Source of the DNA: Microlunatus soli
Lineage (GTDB): Bacteria > Actinomycetota > Actinomycetes > Propionibacteriales > Propionibacteriaceae
Assembly (NCBI RefSeq): GCF_900105385.1
Contig: NZ_LT629772.1
Span: 5,270,001 to 5,334,000, forward strand
Length of the DNA stretch: 64,000 bases
Reading direction: 5' to 3'
This document shows, one piece after another, positions 61,873 to 64,000 of the stretch. A program made the translations under genes and the position numbers. Below the pieces are notes generated by a model that saw nothing but the letters and a program-made list of their open reading frames with translations, did not search any database and was not told where the DNA came from. Every line of letters begins with the position of its first letter. Position 1 is the stretch's first letter.

Positions 61873-63447
61873 GTGGACGCAGACACCGCGGATCACGGAC
61901 GGTCGATCGGCCGCCGAGGTCTGTTGGCCGGGACGGCTGCTGTGGCAGGGGGAGTGCTGCTGCCCGGCTGCTCGAACGGAACCCCCACCAGGGCCACCCG
62001 GGGTGCAGGGAATTCCACCATTGCCGAGTTCACCGCCCTGTACGAGGGTGCGGGTGCCAGTGAGGTGATCGATCCCGGCGTCGGGACCATGTTCATCGAC
62101 GAAGCCCGGGCCAAACACCTGTACGACGGGCTGTTCGAGGTCGACTCGACGATGACACCGGTACCGCGGCTTGCCGAGTCGGCCGAGCCGAATGCCGACG
62201 GCTCTCGGTGGCGGCTCAAGCTCCGCGACGCGCGTTGGCACGACGGCAGTCCCTTCACTTCCGCCGATGTGCTGTACACCCTGCGCCGGATCCTCGGACG
62301 CCAACACCAGGCCAAGTCGTTCGTGGCGGCGAGCACCCTGGCGGCGATCGATCCGGGAGCGTGCCGGGCCATCGGCGAGCGGACGGTCGAACTGGTGCTC
62401 ACCTCGCCCTCCTTCGATCTCCCCGCGATGTTGACCTCGTACGGGACCAGGATCGTCCGTGATCGGACCAGCCGTTTCGATCATCCGATCGGGACCGGGC
62501 CGTTCCGGTTCGTCTCGTTCGCCGCCGGCAGAGAGCTGACGGCCGAGGCCAACGACGACTACTGGGACGGCAAGCCGCGGATCCGGACCCTACGCATCCT
62601 GAGCACCGATCAGTCCTCGCGTCCCGCCGCTGTCCAGAGTGGCCAGGCGGACTTCGCCGATGCATTGTCGCCGTCGGCGGCTCAGGAGCTGCGCCGCCGC
62701 GATGATCTTGAGGTAGCCGCGACTGCCAACAGCGGCATCGTCTACTTCGCGATGAAGACCGACCGAGCGCCCTTCGACCATCCCGACGTCCGCCGCGCGA
62801 TGATGCACCTGGTGGACCGCGAGGAGTTGATCAAGGTCGCTCTGCAGGGACAGGGTGAGCTGTCGAACGACGTCTTCGGCCGCGGCTACCGCTACTACGC
62901 CGACGACCTGCCGATGCACCAACACGACCCGGACCGAGCCCGCGGGTTGCTGCGTCGCGCCGGGATGCGGGGGCTTCGGTTCGATCTGTTCGTCGCGCCG
63001 GTGGCCGGTGGGTTCGTCGAGGCTGCTCGACTGTTCGCTGCTCAGGCTGCCAAGGTCGGGGTGACCGTCGAGGTGAAGGTCGGCTCGAAGGACACCTACT
63101 ACACCGAGGTGCTGACCAAGGGGGCGATGGTGATGGGACAGTCCGGCCCGTTGGCGATCCCGTACCACTTCGGGTCCCGACTGCTCAGCGATGCACCGAA
63201 GAACGTCACCCGGTGGAAGGACCCGGAGTTCGATCGGATCTATCAGCACGCGCAGCAGACCTCGTCCGACACCGAACGGGCCCGGTCCTACCACCGGTTG
63301 CACGAGATCCTCCACGACCGTGGCGGCTACATCTTCTGGGCCACCACACCCTGGTTGACCGCGGCCCGGAAGGGGTATCGCAACATCCCCGCCGCCGTTC
63401 CCAATGCGCTCGACTGGGCTCGTTTCGACAAGGTGGCGCCACGATGA
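61873..63447 (+). CDS. family-5 ABC substrate-binding lipoprotein under cobalamin riboswitch control
   Basis: This 524-residue binding protein is of the DppA/NikA/OppA family. A GRRGLLAG Tat-like signal is followed by the lipobox LPGC. The fold contains KHLYDGLFEVDSTMTPVPRL, WRLKLRDARWHDGSPFTSAD, the conserved HPIGTGPFRFVSF and DYWDGKPRIRTLRI, and FDHPDVRRAMMHLVDREELI. The GTG start at 61873 lies after AGGGGAG. Control by a cobalamin riboswitch suggests uptake of cobalt or a corrinoid/precursor rather than peptides (inference). The permease gene starts 10 bases later. Confidence 0.9.
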   Translation: MDADTADHGRSIGRRGLLAGTAAVAGGVLLPGCSNGTPTRATRGAGNSTIAEFTALYEGAGASEVIDPGVGTMFIDEARAKHLYDGLFEVDSTMTPVPRLAESAEPNADGSRWRLKLRDARWHDGSPFTSADVLYTLRRILGRQHQAKSFVAASTLAAIDPGACRAIGERTVELVLTSPSFDLPAMLTSYGTRIVRDRTSRFDHPIGTGPFRFVSFAAGRELTAEANDDYWDGKPRIRTLRILSTDQSSRPAAVQSGQADFADALSPSAAQELRRRDDLEVAATANSGIVYFAMKTDRAPFDHPDVRRAMMHLVDREELIKVALQGQGELSNDVFGRGYRYYADDLPMHQHDPDRARGLLRRAGMRGLRFDLFVAPVAGGFVEAARLFAAQAAKVGVTVEVKVGSKDTYYTEVLTKGAMVMGQSGPLAIPYHFGSRLLSDAPKNVTRWKDPEFDRIYQHAQQTSSDTERARSYHRLHEILHDRGGYIFWATTPWLTAARKGYRNIPAAVPNALDWARFDKVAPR

Positions 63448-63457
63448 TCATTGCCCC

Positions 63458-64000
63458 GTGACGATCCCGTCGAACAGGTCGGTGCACCGTTGGGTACTGC
63501 GGCGGGCCGTGATCGCGGTGCTGCAGGTGCTGGTGCTGCTGATGCTGATCTTCGGACTGTCGGTGTTGTTGCCCGGCGATGCCGCGGACGTCCAGAGCAG
63601 TGATCTGACGACATCGGTCCAACGGGAGACGACGCGCCGGCTGCTCGGGCTGGACGTCTCGCCGGTGTTGCGCTTCGCCAGCTGGCTCGGTCGTCTCCTG
63701 CATGGCGACCTCGGAATCTCTTATGCGCAAGGAATTCCGGTCAGTCAGGTGATCGGCCTCCCGTTGGCAGAGTCTGCGCTGCTGGCGTTCCTGGCGACGG
63801 TGCTGCTGGTACCGATCGGCGGCCTCCTGGGCTTCCTCGGCGGGTTGCGGCCCGGCGGCTTGCCGGACCGGCTGATCACCACGGTGGCGGTGCTGCTCGA
63901 TGCCATCCCCGAGTTCGTGCTGGCCGTCCTGCTGGTGTCCTGGCTCGCCGTCGGTGCCGGACTCGTCCCGGCGACGGCGATCGGTGTCGATCTTGCCGGG
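63458..64000 (+). CDS. DppB-like ABC transporter permease, partial (runs off right edge)
   Basis: The first 181 codons of a DppB/NikB-type permease are present. The N-terminal helix is AVIAVLQVLVLLMLIFGLSV, followed by LLPGDAAD, an extracytoplasmic region with LLHGDLGISYAQGIPVSQVI, and helices SALLAFLATVLLVPIGGLLG and LLDAIPEFVLAVLLVSWLA. The HGDLGxS and IPEFVLA blocks are typical. The start is taken as the GTG at 63458, which lacks a good ribosome-binding sequence. It would form the channel for the family-5 binding protein upstream. Confidence 0.88.
   Translation, partial: MTIPSNRSVHRWVLRRAVIAVLQVLVLLMLIFGLSVLLPGDAADVQSSDLTTSVQRETTRRLLGLDVSPVLRFASWLGRLLHGDLGISYAQGIPVSQVIGLPLAESALLAFLATVLLVPIGGLLGFLGGLRPGGLPDRLITTVAVLLDAIPEFVLAVLLVSWLAVGAGLVPATAIGVDLAG

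Overview
The window is high-GC DNA (GC-rich third codon positions, many GTG starts) from an actinobacterium. The gene families present (Kdp operon, DUF6325/SHOCT/GAP membrane-stress proteins, DUF5979 surface repeats, SIP-type siderophore reductase, DtxR-type iron box) fit a soil Propionibacteriales organism such as a Microlunatus relative; the genus is inference. I see no rRNA, tRNA, CRISPR array, transposase or phage gene.

Region 1 (1-20.8 kb) is an envelope/stress block: a DUF4203 membrane protein, an MscS channel, two GAP-family membrane proteins, two SulP anion transporters with STAS tails, an AI-2E permease, DUF6069, DUF6325, a SHOCT protein, a 465-residue membrane protein, a HAD hydrolase and a 2703-residue LPXTG-anchored repeat protein. 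An inverted repeat of the form TCACC-N7-GGTGA recurs in front of several of these genes and looks like a shared operator.

Region 2 (20.8-30.2 kb) is a potassium-uptake locus on the minus strand: a tiny membrane peptide, then kdpF, kdpA, kdpB, kdpC and kdpD, followed by a kdpE that is visibly broken and lacks room for a DNA-binding domain. Diverging from it are a DUF6611-like protein and a DUF4118/GAF-like protein.

Region 3 (30.3-41.1 kb) is a tightly packed nine-gene minus-strand operon behind a perfect LacI-type palindrome: two ABC sugar permeases, a binding protein, two ADP-ribosylglycohydrolase-family enzymes, a LacI regulator, a TIM-barrel/sulfatase-modifying-factor-like fusion, a CaiB/BaiF CoA-transferase and a CitE-like CoA-ester lyase. 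Most junctions are 4-bp overlaps. I cannot match this combination to a described pathway and consider it the best candidate for a new catabolic system.

Region 4 (41.3-44.8 kb) holds a decayed aminoglycoside-phosphotransferase-like gene, a GNAT acetyltransferase, an ECF42-type sigma factor with its DGPF partner, and methylglyoxal synthase.

Region 5 (44.9-57.8 kb) has two sugar systems: a LacI regulator divergent from a GH51 arabinofuranosidase and its ABC importer, with recurring AGAACA/TGTTCT operator-like hexamers; then a SorC-type regulator, a type-I periplasmic binding protein, an unusual ATPase-permease fusion, a second permease and an amidohydrolase.

Region 6 (57.9-64 kb) concerns metals: a siderophore-interacting-protein/methyltransferase fusion, a frameshifted siderophore-binding lipoprotein and a DUF2470 protein with a DtxR-type iron box at its start, then a cobalamin riboswitch upstream of a family-5 binding protein and a DppB-like permease that runs off the right edge.
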